A stretch of 64,000 nt of DNA, taken from Methylotenera_A sp046594885. GTDB lineage: Bacteria; Pseudomonadota; Gammaproteobacteria; Burkholderiales; Methylophilaceae. The position numbers and the translations under genes were made by a program. Positions 9,563 through 18,310 of this stretch are shown in pieces. The stretch lies in contig JBKJRD010000095.1 of NCBI GenBank assembly GCA_046594885.1, forward strand, positions 1-64,000, in the 5' to 3' direction. The notes beneath the pieces were generated by a model, which was not told the origin of the DNA, made no database searches, and saw only the letters and a list, made by a program, of their open reading frames with translations. Within the stretch, counting starts at the first letter, position 1; each line of letters opens with the position of its first letter.

Positions 9563-9614
9563 TTAAAAAAAATGGGTTAACTAAAAAAGTGATTATGCAA
9601 CGTGTATTGTCATC

Positions 9615-9653
9615 AAAAAAATGGCGCTGTTAATAACACAGCGCCATTTTTTT
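9615..9653. terminator. Bidirectional terminator between topA and pbpG-like gene
   Basis: Seven A, a 9-bp GC-rich stem (TGGCGCTGT 9622-9630 and ACAGCGCCA 9638-9646) with a 7-base loop, then seven T. It lies between the convergent topA and endopeptidase genes and can serve both. Confidence 0.9.
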
Positions 9654-9674
9654 ACATAAACAGAACATTTTAAG

Positions 9675-10760
9675 CTAAGAAGAAACGCCTTCTGCTACAC
9701 GCTCATTATCTTGCACTGGTTTGTTACCATAAGAATCTAACTTTCCAGTGGTGGTTATTTTAGGCTCAATATTAAATTCCATCCATTTGCGCACACGATT
9801 TGCATCACCAATACGGGTTAATTTACCCTCAGAATCCATCAATACAATAATCATTGGCTCGCCAGCTAATTGCGCTTGCATCACCAAACAGCGCCCTGCT
9901 TCAGATATATAGCCTGTTTTAGATAAACCAATTTGCCACTCGCCAGCTCTTACTAAGCCATTGGTATTATTGAAGTTAACCGCATGAGTACGGTTTTGAA
10001 TGTAAACCTCATGTGAAGGGCTAGTACTTGCCATTCTAATTTCTGGATATTGATAAGCACCTTGTACCATTTTCGCTAAATCTTCAGCGGTTGATACGTT
10101 TCTGCTATCTAAACCAGTTGCATCATAAAACTGTGTATTGGTCATACCTAGCTCAATGGCTTTCACATTCATCGCTTTAAAAAAAGCGTATTTTCCACCA
10201 GGATAATGTCGAGATATCGCCGAGGCGGCACGATTTTCAGAAGCCATTAACGCCAATTGCAGCATATCGCTACGGCTTAATGCCGCACCAATGCTTAATC
10301 TTGAAGTGGTATGTTTTAAATAATCCACATCTTCTCTACTCACTACCAAAGTATCATCAAGTGATAATTGCGCGTCTAACATCACCATTGCTGTCATGAG
10401 TTTGGTAATTGAAGCAATTGGCGTAGGTGCGTTTGTATTTTTTGCGTAAATAACCTCGCCCGTATTTTGATTAATAATCAATGCTTTAGCAGAAGAAAGC
10501 TGTAACATGCCGCTACCATCAAAGCGATCTGCGGCTAAATATTGAGTTTGTGTTATAGCGGGCGTTTTGCGGGCGGCGCGAGATTTATAATGTATTTCTT
10601 TAACTCTACCGCTTTTTAAGCGAGATTTGCTCACACTACTTTTTTGACTGCTATAAATACGCTTCTGCGATTTTTTTTCTGCCGCAATCGATTGCATTGG
10701 CATAGCAACCAAATTCAATGCGACATAAATCAGCACGATTTTGTTTAAAACTTTATTCAT
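9675..10760 (-). CDS. pbpG: D-alanyl-D-alanine endopeptidase, PBP7/PbpG type (peptidase S11)
   Basis: Periplasmic low-molecular-weight penicillin-binding protein that cuts peptide cross-links in peptidoglycan. The active-site motifs are in order: SITK (in IASITKLMTAMV), SEN (MASENRAAS) and KTG (GLSKTGYISEAG). A signal peptide covers the first 25 residues or so (LVAMPMQSIAA). It is followed by a strongly basic, Ser/Lys/Arg-rich stretch of about 45 residues before the catalytic domain, probably a wall-binding linker. A GTG lies at 10769, but the ATG at 10760 has a clear GAGGTG site 6 bases upstream and is preferred. No C-terminal membrane anchor is seen, so PBP7 fits better than DacA/PBP5. Confidence 0.88.
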   Translation of the reverse strand: MNKVLNKIVLIYVALNLVAMPMQSIAAEKKSQKRIYSSQKSSVSKSRLKSGRVKEIHYKSRAARKTPAITQTQYLAADRFDGSGMLQLSSAKALIINQNTGEVIYAKNTNAPTPIASITKLMTAMVMLDAQLSLDDTLVVSREDVDYLKHTTSRLSIGAALSRSDMLQLALMASENRAASAISRHYPGGKYAFFKAMNVKAIELGMTNTQFYDATGLDSRNVSTAEDLAKMVQGAYQYPEIRMASTSPSHEVYIQNRTHAVNFNNTNGLVRAGEWQIGLSKTGYISEAGRCLVMQAQLAGEPMIIVLMDSEGKLTRIGDANRVRKWMEFNIEPKITTTGKLDSYGNKPVQDNERVAEGVSS

Positions 10761-10982
10761 GATGCACACCTCAATTCGGCTACGTTTAAATCATAGTATA
10801 TAAAAAATGTTTAGTTGTCATTAAGTTAGCGCTTATATATAAAATTATTATTAAGATTTTATATAATGAGGTTTTTTTGACACAAGTGATATAAAGACAG
10901 CGGAAAACTAAATGTTAGGTGACAATTAATGACTTTATGAGAAAATACATTGTACTAACAGTTGATAGGACAAAACATCTCT

Positions 10983-11360
10983 ATGAAAATTCCACATCAT
11001 TTGTATTTCACCAATCAACATCTATGGGTTAGCCAAATTGCTGATGAATGGCAAGCCGGCATTACCGACTATGCGCAAGATTTGTTGGGCGACATTGTGT
11101 TTGTACAAGTGCCCAATGTTGGCGAAACGATTCAAAATGGCATTGCCTGCGGCGTGGTGGAATCGGTGAAAACCGGCTCAGATTTACATGCGCCAATGAG
11201 TGGCATTATCACCGAGGTTAATAATGAGGTGTTGAATAATCCAGAAAATATCAATGAAAATCCTTATTCTGCGTGGATTTTTAAATTTAGGCCTTTGGAC
11301 GATTCTAATATTAGCCATTTACTCACTGCACAGGCTTATGCCGATTTGGTCAGCCAATAG
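10983..11360 (+). CDS. gcvH: Glycine cleavage system H protein
   Basis: Lipoyl carrier protein that shuttles the aminomethyl group between the P and T proteins of glycine cleavage. The lipoylated lysine sits in VESVKTGSDLHAPMSG, matching the family ESVKxxSD motif. The segments YFTNQHLWV and AGITDYAQDLLGDIVFVQVP are typical. A TTG at 10962 is in frame, but the ATG at 10983 gives the usual N-terminus and has an AGGA about 12 bases upstream. No gcvT, gcvP or glycine riboswitch lies nearby, so this copy is stand-alone. A role as lipoyl carrier in assembly or relay, as for some isolated H proteins, is possible. Confidence 0.9.
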   Translation: MKIPHHLYFTNQHLWVSQIADEWQAGITDYAQDLLGDIVFVQVPNVGETIQNGIACGVVESVKTGSDLHAPMSGIITEVNNEVLNNPENINENPYSAWIFKFRPLDDSNISHLLTAQAYADLVSQ

Positions 11361-11385
11361 TTAACACTATTTTTTACTCAAAAAA

Positions 11386-12387
11386 TCACGGCAACACAAA
11401 TTTGACTTTCAGCAATAATTGCTGCAACTCTTCAGTCAACTGCAGTCTTAAATCCTGCTCTAAGGCGGGTAAGGTGCTGGCTAGAATTTGCTGAATATTA
11501 TCGCGTAATACGTCTTGCACATTTGGCAAATCACTATTAACCGCAACTAAAAAGCTTTCTCTTAAACTCAAAGTTTCAGTTTGCATTTCTGCTACAAATT
11601 TTGCTTTAACATCCGCCACCGCTGCAGCATAAATATCAGGCATTGCAACATCTAAATCAGTGCGTACTTGCGCCAGCGCATGGCCTTGAATTTCTTGCAT
11701 ATGTTGTTGCAATGCTTGCTCGGCTTGCTGGCTCATCGTTAAATACGCACTGGTTAGCGCTTCATCAGCCTGCGCTTTGTGTTGCTGTATCAACGTTTCT
11801 TGAAGAGTCTGCAATTCTTGATTCAAGTCTCTTGCAACGCGTTCACTCGCTTCAACCTTAAGCGCTTCTACATGCGTGCTAATTTCAGCATTGGCGGCCT
11901 GTGTAGAGGTCTGCATCACGTCTGACAATAACCTATCTACTTTAGAAACCACCTCGGTTTGCAAAATCGCAATTCTATCTTGCAAATGATTGTGCACTAA
12001 TTCTGCACTGGCCTGATACATGCGTGGCAACTCTGTTTTAAGGTCTGCTTTTGTCTTATCGACAAAATTAGCCGTATTTGCCTCCAGTGAAAGCTTGGTA
12101 TTATTGAGTTCAATTTGTAGTTCTTGAATCAAATCTTTTTTCAGCACTTCACGCAGATTATCCATGACTGATTGCGTAATTTCCGCCTCTAGTCTAGGCC
12201 GCACATGGCCTGTAACCCGTGCAATAAATTCAGGTGTAATACCTAAAGTGGGGTCATCTTGTTTGATAGCCGACGAATTTGTAGCCCCTTGATTGTAAGT
12301 CGCAGCCGCTTGCTCTGGCTTAGCTTTAGGTTGATAGACTTCGGTTAGTACGGGAATTTTGCTTACTTTTTCTTCAGAATCAGACAA
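11386..12387 (-). CDS. Coiled-coil protein of unknown function, downstream of holC
   Basis: 333 residues with no recognisable catalytic motif. The N-terminal 70 residues are polar and Pro-poor to low-complexity. From about residue 70 to the end the sequence is rich in Ala, Gln, Glu and Leu with heptad-like spacing and repeated LxxELQ, VxxKV and AxAxVxxD units. This indicates a long alpha-helical or apolipoprotein-like coiled coil. No signal peptide or membrane segment is seen. Its start overlaps the 3' end of holC by 8 bases, so the two are probably translationally coupled. In many relatives valS follows holC; here this gene takes that place and valS lies 32 kb away. Confidence 0.7.
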   Translation of the reverse strand: MSDSEEKVSKIPVLTEVYQPKAKPEQAAATYNQGATNSSAIKQDDPTLGITPEFIARVTGHVRPRLEAEITQSVMDNLREVLKKDLIQELQIELNNTKLSLEANTANFVDKTKADLKTELPRMYQASAELVHNHLQDRIAILQTEVVSKVDRLLSDVMQTSTQAANAEISTHVEALKVEASERVARDLNQELQTLQETLIQQHKAQADEALTSAYLTMSQQAEQALQQHMQEIQGHALAQVRTDLDVAMPDIYAAAVADVKAKFVAEMQTETLSLRESFLVAVNSDLPNVQDVLRDNIQQILASTLPALEQDLRLQLTEELQQLLLKVKFVLP

Positions 12388-12853
12388 GATGTTCTCTATT
12401 CAACACGGATTCTTCAAGTTTAGCATGGTCATTGTTTTTAATCTCATAACCTCTATCGCGATAAAATTTGTAGCGTTGTCGCGCGGCAACTTTATCGGCA
12501 TCATCCATGCCAACAAGCTCGACCATATGCGTAAACCGACTAAAAAACTTGGGCTGATGAGTGCTTAAGTTAATCAATAAATCATCCTGAAAAATAGCGT
12601 CTTCATGAAAATTTTCATTTTTTTCACATACAATTACAATCGGCGTATTGTTGGCATTTTGAGCATTCGCCATCAAATTAGGCAAAAAGCTGTTGGGCTT
12701 ATCCTGCCATAAATAGGCAGATATATTGCGCGCATGCGCATTATCACTACTCAATATGGTGACTTTTTTATGCTTAATTAATGCATGCTCAACCAAGCTT
12801 AGCAACAGTTTTTGTTTATTGGCCACATTAAAATAAAATTCCACTCGCGTCAT
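12380..12853 (-). CDS. holC: DNA polymerase III chi subunit
   Basis: Chi links the clamp loader (through psi) to single-strand binding protein during replication. The sequence starts TRVEFYFNVANKQKLLLSL and contains the family patterns LVEHALIKHKKVTIL, DNAHARNISAYLW and PIVIV, with the C-terminal FYRDRGYEIK. The 157-residue length fits. The ATG at 12853 is chosen over a TTG one codon upstream. It lies 29 bases downstream of pepA on the same strand, the classical pepA-holC order of proteobacteria. Confidence 0.9.
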   Translation of the reverse strand: MTRVEFYFNVANKQKLLLSLVEHALIKHKKVTILSSDNAHARNISAYLWQDKPNSFLPNLMANAQNANNTPIVIVCEKNENFHEDAIFQDDLLINLSTHQPKFFSRFTHMVELVGMDDADKVAARQRYKFYRDRGYEIKNNDHAKLEESVLNREHLV

Positions 12854-12881
12854 CAAATATTAGGCTAAATTAAGTGTTAAG

Positions 12882-14360
12882 TTAGGCCGCGCGCTGAATC
12901 AAAAATGTAGTCAATAAAGGCACAGGGCGGCCTGTACCGCCTTTTTCTTTACCACTTTTCCACGCAGTACCTGCAATATCCAAATGCGCCCAATCATACT
13001 TTTTAGCAAAACGCGACAAGAAACAAGCGGCGGTAATACTGCCGCCAGCACGCCCGCCAATGTTGGCCATATCGGCAAAGTTACTGTCTAACTGGCTTTG
13101 AAATTCTTCCCATAACGGCATATGCCAGGCTCTATCGTGCGCGGCTTCACCGGCTTCTAATAATTCTTTGGCTAATGCGTCTTTGTTGCTGAATAAGCCA
13201 CTTGGATGATGACCCAAAGCAATCACGCAAGCACCTGTTAAGGTGGCGATATCCACCACCGCACTTGGCTCAAAACGCTCGGCATAGGTTAGCGCATCGC
13301 ATAAAATCAAACGACCTTCTGCATCGGTGTTGAGCACTTCAATTGTTAAACCAGCCATCGATGTGAGAATATCACCCGGCTTAATTGCGCCAGCATCGGG
13401 CATATTTTCGCAAGTTGGAATCACACCCACCACATTAATCGCCAAATCCATTTCGGCAATGGCTTTAAATGTACCCAGCACACTGGCCGCGCCACACATA
13501 TCATATTTCATCTCATCCATATCGCCACCTGGTTTTAATGAAATACCACCCGTATCAAACGTAATGCCTTTACCCACTAGCACGACTGGCTTTTGCGATT
13601 TTTTACCTTTTAAGTGCTGTAACACAATCAATCTTGGTGGCTCTACACTGCCCTGCGCCACGCCCAAAAATGAGCCCATGCCTAGCTTCTCAATTTCGGC
13701 TTGCTCTAGCACTTCTACTTTAAAGCCATATTGCGTGGCCATAAGCTTGGCTTGCTCACCTAAATAGGTGGGCGTACAAATGTTAGGCGGCAAATTACCC
13801 AAATCTTTGGCAACTGTAACGCCTGCTGCTATCGCTACGCCCTGTTTAACGCCAGATTCAGCAGCTGCGTTGTCGGATTTATCCACGTAAATGGTCACCT
13901 TGCTTAAAGTGATTGGTTCTGCTTTTTTGGCTTTAATGGCATTTACTTGGTAGGTCGAATCTAAAACGACTTCCGCCAATTGTGCAACTTTTGCATGAAT
14001 ATGCGATTTCTTAACCGCAATTTCTGTTAAAAATAAGCCTGCATTTCCAACGCCTTTGGGCAGTGCTTTAACAGCAGCGCGCACCGCTTGGCGATAGTGC
14101 TTTTCGGTAAACTCATCTTGCTTGCCTAAACCCACCAGCATGACGCGGCTGGCTTCAACACCATTTAGCGCATGCAAAATAAGACATGAATTCAGTTTTC
14201 CTTCAAAATCACCATTTTTAATCACGCTAGAAATGGCTTTGCTAGCGGCTTTATCCAGTTCTTTTGCCGCATCTGTTAATTTATTGCCTTCAAAAACCCC
14301 CACAATGACACAATCTGCGCGTTGTTTTTCAGGATTTCCATTTTTTATGCTAAATTCCAT
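12882..14360 (-). CDS. pepA: Leucyl aminopeptidase (M17)
   Basis: Cytosolic hexameric metallo-aminopeptidase that removes N-terminal residues from peptides; in E. coli it also binds DNA at Xer sites. The metal-binding and catalytic signatures are visible: GKGITFDTGGISLKPG (Lys and Asp ligands), MKYDMCGAASVLG, and NTDAEGRLIL, the M17 hallmark. The C-terminal YDWAHLDIAGTAW and GRPVPLL segments are also typical. The 492-residue length is normal. It is divergent from lptF, which is the usual pairing, and heads the pepA-holC-coiled-coil group. Confidence 0.96.
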   Translation of the reverse strand: MEFSIKNGNPEKQRADCVIVGVFEGNKLTDAAKELDKAASKAISSVIKNGDFEGKLNSCLILHALNGVEASRVMLVGLGKQDEFTEKHYRQAVRAAVKALPKGVGNAGLFLTEIAVKKSHIHAKVAQLAEVVLDSTYQVNAIKAKKAEPITLSKVTIYVDKSDNAAAESGVKQGVAIAAGVTVAKDLGNLPPNICTPTYLGEQAKLMATQYGFKVEVLEQAEIEKLGMGSFLGVAQGSVEPPRLIVLQHLKGKKSQKPVVLVGKGITFDTGGISLKPGGDMDEMKYDMCGAASVLGTFKAIAEMDLAINVVGVIPTCENMPDAGAIKPGDILTSMAGLTIEVLNTDAEGRLILCDALTYAERFEPSAVVDIATLTGACVIALGHHPSGLFSNKDALAKELLEAGEAAHDRAWHMPLWEEFQSQLDSNFADMANIGGRAGGSITAACFLSRFAKKYDWAHLDIAGTAWKSGKEKGGTGRPVPLLTTFLIQRAA

Positions 14361-14478
14361 TGCTAGTCCTTTTAGATTTAAAGCGATTTAAATTTAAGCG
14401 TTCATTTATGACATTCGTTTTAACCAATTATCCAGCGTTTTCGGGCTAAATAAAAGCCTAAATTGGAACAATATTAAA

Positions 14479-15606
14479 TTGCGTATATTCAAAAAATCCT
14501 TATTACACGAATTGATTAACACTGCCAGTGCGATTTTTTTAATTCTGATGGGGATTGTTATCGCGCAACGTGCAGGCAATATGATTCGATTAGCAGCTAA
14601 AGGCATCTTGCCTAATGATGCCATCACGACTTTGTTAGGCTTTAGCATGATTAAGTTCCTGCCCATGATTTTATCGCTGACTATTTTTTTGGCGGTATTA
14701 CTCACACTTACGCGTTGGCATCGCGATTCTGAAATGGCTGTTTGGTTTAGCTCAGGCTTAAGTATCAATAAATGGATTAGGCCGATTTTAACTTTTGCCG
14801 CACCAGTTGTTGTGGTCGTTTCTTTGTTAAGTTTTTTTGTCATGCCATGGGCAACGCAAAAGGTGGAAGACTACCGTGTGCAACTTGAAAGTCGGGATGA
14901 GCTGGCTTCTATCAGTCCGGGTGTTTTTAAAGAATCCAATAACGGCGAGCGCGTTTATTTTATTGAAAGATTCGACGAGTTAGGTAATATTGTTAAGAAT
15001 ATTTTCGTGCAATCTACCCAACATCAAAAAATTGGCGTGATTGTGGCCGCAGAAGGTAAGCGTGAAAAAGTAGAAAATGGCGATCATTTTATTGTGCTAG
15101 AAGATGGACGTCGCTATGAAGGCAAGCCCAATAGTGCTGAAGTATCGACCACTGAATTTAAGCGCTACGCGATTCGGATAGAAACGCAAGAAGCTGCACG
15201 CAAGCCCAATTCAGCTGACGCTATTTCTACCCAACAGTTATTTGGCAGTCAATCGGCAGCAGATGTAGCTGAACTACAGTGGCGTTTAGCCATTCCTATT
15301 TCGGCCGTGATTTTGGTTTTGCTGGCCGTTCCGTTAAGCTTCGTCGACCCGCGCGCTGGGCGCTCGCTTAACTTAATGTTTGCCTTACTTATTTACATTA
15401 TCTACAACAATGTTTTAAGCATTTTTCAGGCTTGGATAACGCAAGGTCGTCTAAATACATTAGTAGGCCTATGGCCTGTGCATGTGTTCTTTTTATTTTT
15501 AGCCGTTTATTTATATTATCGTCGTACTTATTTGTTACCCATTATTCCTGCATTTTTATCGTTAAGATGGCTTGGTGTTTGGTTAAAAAATAAAAAAAAG
15601 AATTAA
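14479..15606 (+). CDS. lptF: LPS export system permease LptF
   Basis: One of the two inner-membrane permeases of the LptB2FG ABC transporter, which extracts lipopolysaccharide for export. It has three N-terminal membrane helices (residues about 12-32, 50-75, 100-120), a periplasmic beta-jellyroll domain (about 130-260, with GERVYFIERFD and FIVLEDGRRYEG), and three C-terminal helices including RLAIPISAVILVLLAVPLSFVDPRAGRS. The likely start is a TTG at 14479 (LRIFKKSLLHEL), matching the short N-terminus of homologues. It is followed by lptG after 40 bases. Confidence 0.93.
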   Translation: MRIFKKSLLHELINTASAIFLILMGIVIAQRAGNMIRLAAKGILPNDAITTLLGFSMIKFLPMILSLTIFLAVLLTLTRWHRDSEMAVWFSSGLSINKWIRPILTFAAPVVVVVSLLSFFVMPWATQKVEDYRVQLESRDELASISPGVFKESNNGERVYFIERFDELGNIVKNIFVQSTQHQKIGVIVAAEGKREKVENGDHFIVLEDGRRYEGKPNSAEVSTTEFKRYAIRIETQEAARKPNSADAISTQQLFGSQSAADVAELQWRLAIPISAVILVLLAVPLSFVDPRAGRSLNLMFALLIYIIYNNVLSIFQAWITQGRLNTLVGLWPVHVFFLFLAVYLYYRRTYLLPIIPAFLSLRWLGVWLKNKKKN

Positions 15607-15646
15607 AAATTCATCAATTATTGTCAGTTTTTGAGTATTCACTATC

Positions 15647-16735
15647 TTGAACATTTTTAATCGCTACTTTTGGCAAGAATCCAGCATCAATATTTTAATG
15701 ATTATGCTGGGCTTACTCGCGCTATTTTCTTTTTTTGATTTAATTCAAGAGCTAGACACACTTGGCCGCGGCGAATACGGCATCGGCACCATGTTAATGT
15801 TCGTTGCATTGAGCATTCCAGGCCATATTTATGAAGTTGTACCAGTCGCGGTATTAGTGGGTATGATGTATAGCCTCGGTACATTAGCGCGTAATTCCGA
15901 ATTAGTCGTCATGCGTGTCAGTGGTATTTCAGTCGCTAATATTGGCTGGATTCTGATTAAAGTAGGTTTTTTGTTCACCATCATCACTTTTTTGGTGGGG
16001 GAGCTAATCACGCCAATTAGCGAAAAAATGGCGCAACGCATGCGCATTAAAGCGACCGATTCGGTGATTGCCCAAGATTTTAAAACAGGATTATGGGTAA
16101 AAGACGCTAATAGTTTTGTCAATGTAGAGACCGTTTTGCCCGATGCAAGTCTACTTAATATACATATATATGAATTCGATGAAAATTTTAGATTACGTAG
16201 CATCAGCAACGCCAAAAGTGGTGGCTTTGAACAAGAACGCTGGCGGCTAGCAGGCGTAACGCAAACAAAGTTTAACGACGCCAAAGCCATTCAAGATAGC
16301 AATATTCAAACGCAGTTTTTTAATGAGGCCAGCTGGACATCGTTGATTCGCCCAGAATTGCTCAATGTGTTGTTGGTGGCGCCTGAAAAAATGTCGGCTT
16401 GGAATTTATACTCGTTCATCAATCACTTAAATGCCAACAAACAAAGAGCCACCCGTTATGAAGTAGCGCTTTGGGCAAAAATGATTTACCCGCTGGCTTG
16501 CATGGTCATGGTGATACTGGCCTTGCCGTTTGGATTTTTACAACAACGCTCAGACGGCACCAGCACCAAAATTTTCATCGGTATATTATTGGGCGTGGTG
16601 TACCAAATTATGAATCGGGTGTTTATACACTTGGGCGTTTTAAACGATTGGCCGCCATTAATGAGCGCGGTGATGCCAACTATTTTGTTCTTGCTAGCTG
16701 GCATCAGTATGTTGCTGATTGTTGAAAGACGTTAG
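15647..16735 (+). CDS. lptG: LPS export system permease LptG
   Basis: Partner permease of LptF. It has the same architecture: N-terminal helices (FLRYF-like start FNRYFWQESS, then LMIMLGLLALFSFFDLIQEL), the conserved VPVAVLVGMMYSLGTLARNSELVVMR region that contacts LptB and substrate (split here by residues of the second helix), a periplasmic domain and three C-terminal helices. The start is a TTG at 15647. The stop codon overlaps the end of the opposing RDD gene by 4 bases, so the two are strictly convergent with no terminator between them. Confidence 0.93.
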   Translation: MNIFNRYFWQESSINILMIMLGLLALFSFFDLIQELDTLGRGEYGIGTMLMFVALSIPGHIYEVVPVAVLVGMMYSLGTLARNSELVVMRVSGISVANIGWILIKVGFLFTIITFLVGELITPISEKMAQRMRIKATDSVIAQDFKTGLWVKDANSFVNVETVLPDASLLNIHIYEFDENFRLRSISNAKSGGFEQERWRLAGVTQTKFNDAKAIQDSNIQTQFFNEASWTSLIRPELLNVLLVAPEKMSAWNLYSFINHLNANKQRATRYEVALWAKMIYPLACMVMVILALPFGFLQQRSDGTSTKIFIGILLGVVYQIMNRVFIHLGVLNDWPPLMSAVMPTILFLLAGISMLLIVERR

Positions 16736-17181
16736 CGATTTTTAAGCAAAACAATGCGCGACTTCAGTATTTTATCGTGCAGATATAATTGTTTTTTGTC
16801 TATTAAAGCCCATATAAAACCCAAACCAAAAAACAAGGCCGAAAAACTGGCCAACACATAACGAAGCATTGCTTGCGTAATAGTTAGCTGCAGCCCATCT
16901 TGATTAACCAACTGCATTTTCCACGTCTGCATGGCCAAGGTTTGACCACTTTTGTGCCAACACCAAACGAAGTAAGCACCGGTTATTATCCATAAACTCA
17001 GCTGTAATCCAAAGCGTTTGTACGATTGCGTGGCATCGCCAAAAATAGCCACAAAAATCCAGGCGCCTATAAACCACAGCGCGATTAGCAATAACAATTC
17101 ATACACACAAGCTGCAAATAATCGAAAATAAGCAATTTTATTAACCGCATGCGCGTATTCAGGGCGTGTTTTTTTAATCAT
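16732..17181 (-). CDS. RDD family membrane protein
   Basis: 149 residues with three or four membrane helices (about 20-45, 55-75 and 105-130). The RDD-type signature appears as RLFAACVYELLLLIALW near the start and GQTLAMQTWKMQLVNQDG in the loop after the second helix. RDD proteins are small membrane proteins of mostly unknown role, some linked to ion transport. It converges with lptG with a 4-base overlap and lies downstream of the DUF3106 gene, separated from it by a terminator. Confidence 0.82.
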   Translation of the reverse strand: MIKKTRPEYAHAVNKIAYFRLFAACVYELLLLIALWFIGAWIFVAIFGDATQSYKRFGLQLSLWIITGAYFVWCWHKSGQTLAMQTWKMQLVNQDGLQLTITQAMLRYVLASFSALFFGLGFIWALIDKKQLYLHDKILKSRIVLLKNR

Positions 17182-17214
17182 ATTAACGGGTTAAGTACTG
17201 AAATATGAATCTGT

Positions 17215-17242
17215 AAAAAAGCCCGCAATATCACATGCGGGC
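17215..17242 (-). terminator. Terminator after DUF3106 gene
   Basis: On the minus strand a 7-bp GC-rich stem (GCCCGCA 17221-17227 paired with TGCGGGC 17236-17242, 8-base loop) is followed by six T (A run at 17215-17220). It lies just downstream of the DUF3106 gene and upstream of the RDD gene. Confidence 0.82.
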
Positions 17243-17266
17243 TTGGATTTTGTGACGATGAATGCT

Positions 17267-17785
17267 TTATTCCAAATCAGGTGCGTAACCTAATTCTGGC
17301 GATTCTTTACGCAACTTTTCACGCTCGGTTTCTGATAGTTTTTGATAGTCAGCCCATTTTTTACGCACCGCATCTTTTTTATCCTCACTTAATGCATCAA
17401 ACTGCTGATAACGCTTGCGCGCATTTTCGCGCTCGTAAGGTGTCATGCGGCTCCAAGTGTTCAAACGTTTTTGCACACGCTGCTGTTTTTGCGCATCCAT
17501 TTTGGGATAATCTCTGGCAATATCCAGCATTTTTTCACGCTGCCAAGGCCTTAAACTATCCCACTCTGAACCCAACGGCGCCAATACCCTGCGTTGCTCA
17601 TCGGATAATTCAGTCCAGCTAACCACTGGCGAATTATCGGTGCTAGCAGTATCTATTAATGATGATTTAATGCCACCAATATCGCCCAGCGCTAAATGTG
17701 CTGGTTGCTGACTGGCAGCAATTTCGGCAGCAACAACGTGGTGAGATATTAGGCCAACTAGCAATAGTAATAATATTTTATTCAT
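17267..17785 (-). CDS. DUF3106 domain protein, exported
   Basis: About 172 residues with a signal peptide (ILLLLLVGLISHHVVA). The mature part holds tandem short repeats of the DUF3106 type: WTELSDEQRRVLAPL, WDSLRPWQREKML, RMTPYERENARKRYQQF and KLSETEREKLRKES. These are amphipathic helical units of a periplasmic protein with unknown function. A GTG lies one codon upstream of the chosen ATG (17785). It lies downstream of the ECF sigma and DUF3619 genes on the same strand, a linkage common in betaproteobacteria, which suggests a sigma/anti-sigma/accessory group. Confidence 0.85.
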   Translation of the reverse strand: MNKILLLLLVGLISHHVVAAEIAASQQPAHLALGDIGGIKSSLIDTASTDNSPVVSWTELSDEQRRVLAPLGSEWDSLRPWQREKMLDIARDYPKMDAQKQQRVQKRLNTWSRMTPYERENARKRYQQFDALSEDKKDAVRKKWADYQKLSETEREKLRKESPELGYAPDLE

Positions 17786-17872
17786 CACACTTAAATTTTC
17801 ATCATACTAAAATTAAAAAAATCTGCCCGAGCTGTTGTCATAACGCTTATTAAAACATAAGCGAGATGCACT

Positions 17873-18310
17873 TTACAGCTTCGCTTGTACTACGTTTAAC
17901 TGCGGCTCGAAGCCTGTATCTACAAAAGCCTCTGGCGGCAATTCGGCACCCAATAAAAATGCATCTCCGTTTTCGGTATTTGCAGTTAATGATTGCATCA
18001 ATACAAATCCAGCAATCATCGCACCAATTAATAAACCCACAGAAGCAACTCGATGGTGCTCTGCCCAATAAAATAAATGGCTTATGCTGCCGTCTTGATT
18101 AACATTAACGCCCGAAAGTCCTCTGGCGTGCGCTTTTAAGGCCAACTCTCTGCCATTTTCAAGCTGTTTTAATGTTCGCATGCTTAAATTATCTGCGTGG
18201 CTATTAAGCAAGCTGGTGATTTGCTTAGCCTGTATATCTATTGCATCAGTATCCATCCAGTGTTCATCCTGTTGATTTTTATTGGGTTGATTAACGTTAT
18301 GTTTGCTCAT
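17873..18310 (-). CDS. DUF3619 protein, probable anti-sigma-like membrane protein
   Basis: 145 residues. The hydrophilic N-terminal part contains AKQITSLLNSHADNLSMRTLKQLENGRELAL, split by helices, in which the pattern LxxRTLxxLxxARxxAL is the DUF3619 signature. A single membrane helix follows (VASVGLLIGAMIAGFVLM) and a short acidic C-terminal end (LLGAELPPEAFVDTGF). The ATG at 18310 overlaps the sigma-factor stop by 4 bases (ATGA), so translation is coupled. The topology and coupling suggest an anti-sigma factor, but that is inference. The frame extends upstream as an antiparallel shadow of the sigma gene; the coupled ATG is preferred. Confidence 0.82.
   Translation of the reverse strand: MSKHNVNQPNKNQQDEHWMDTDAIDIQAKQITSLLNSHADNLSMRTLKQLENGRELALKAHARGLSGVNVNQDGSISHLFYWAEHHRVASVGLLIGAMIAGFVLMQSLTANTENGDAFLLGAELPPEAFVDTGFEPQLNVVQAKL

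Noticed and set aside
10770..10982. Possible glycine riboswitch before gcvH
   Set aside because: I could not find the tandem aptamer pattern or a terminator; the gap is AT-rich and short.
14406..14843. 145-residue minus-strand frame across the lptF start
   Set aside because: Antisense of lptF, basic and without domain signs.
17850..18102. Small frames on both strands over the DUF3619 gene
   Set aside because: They are shadows of the DUF3619 frame, which has the family pattern and the coupled start.
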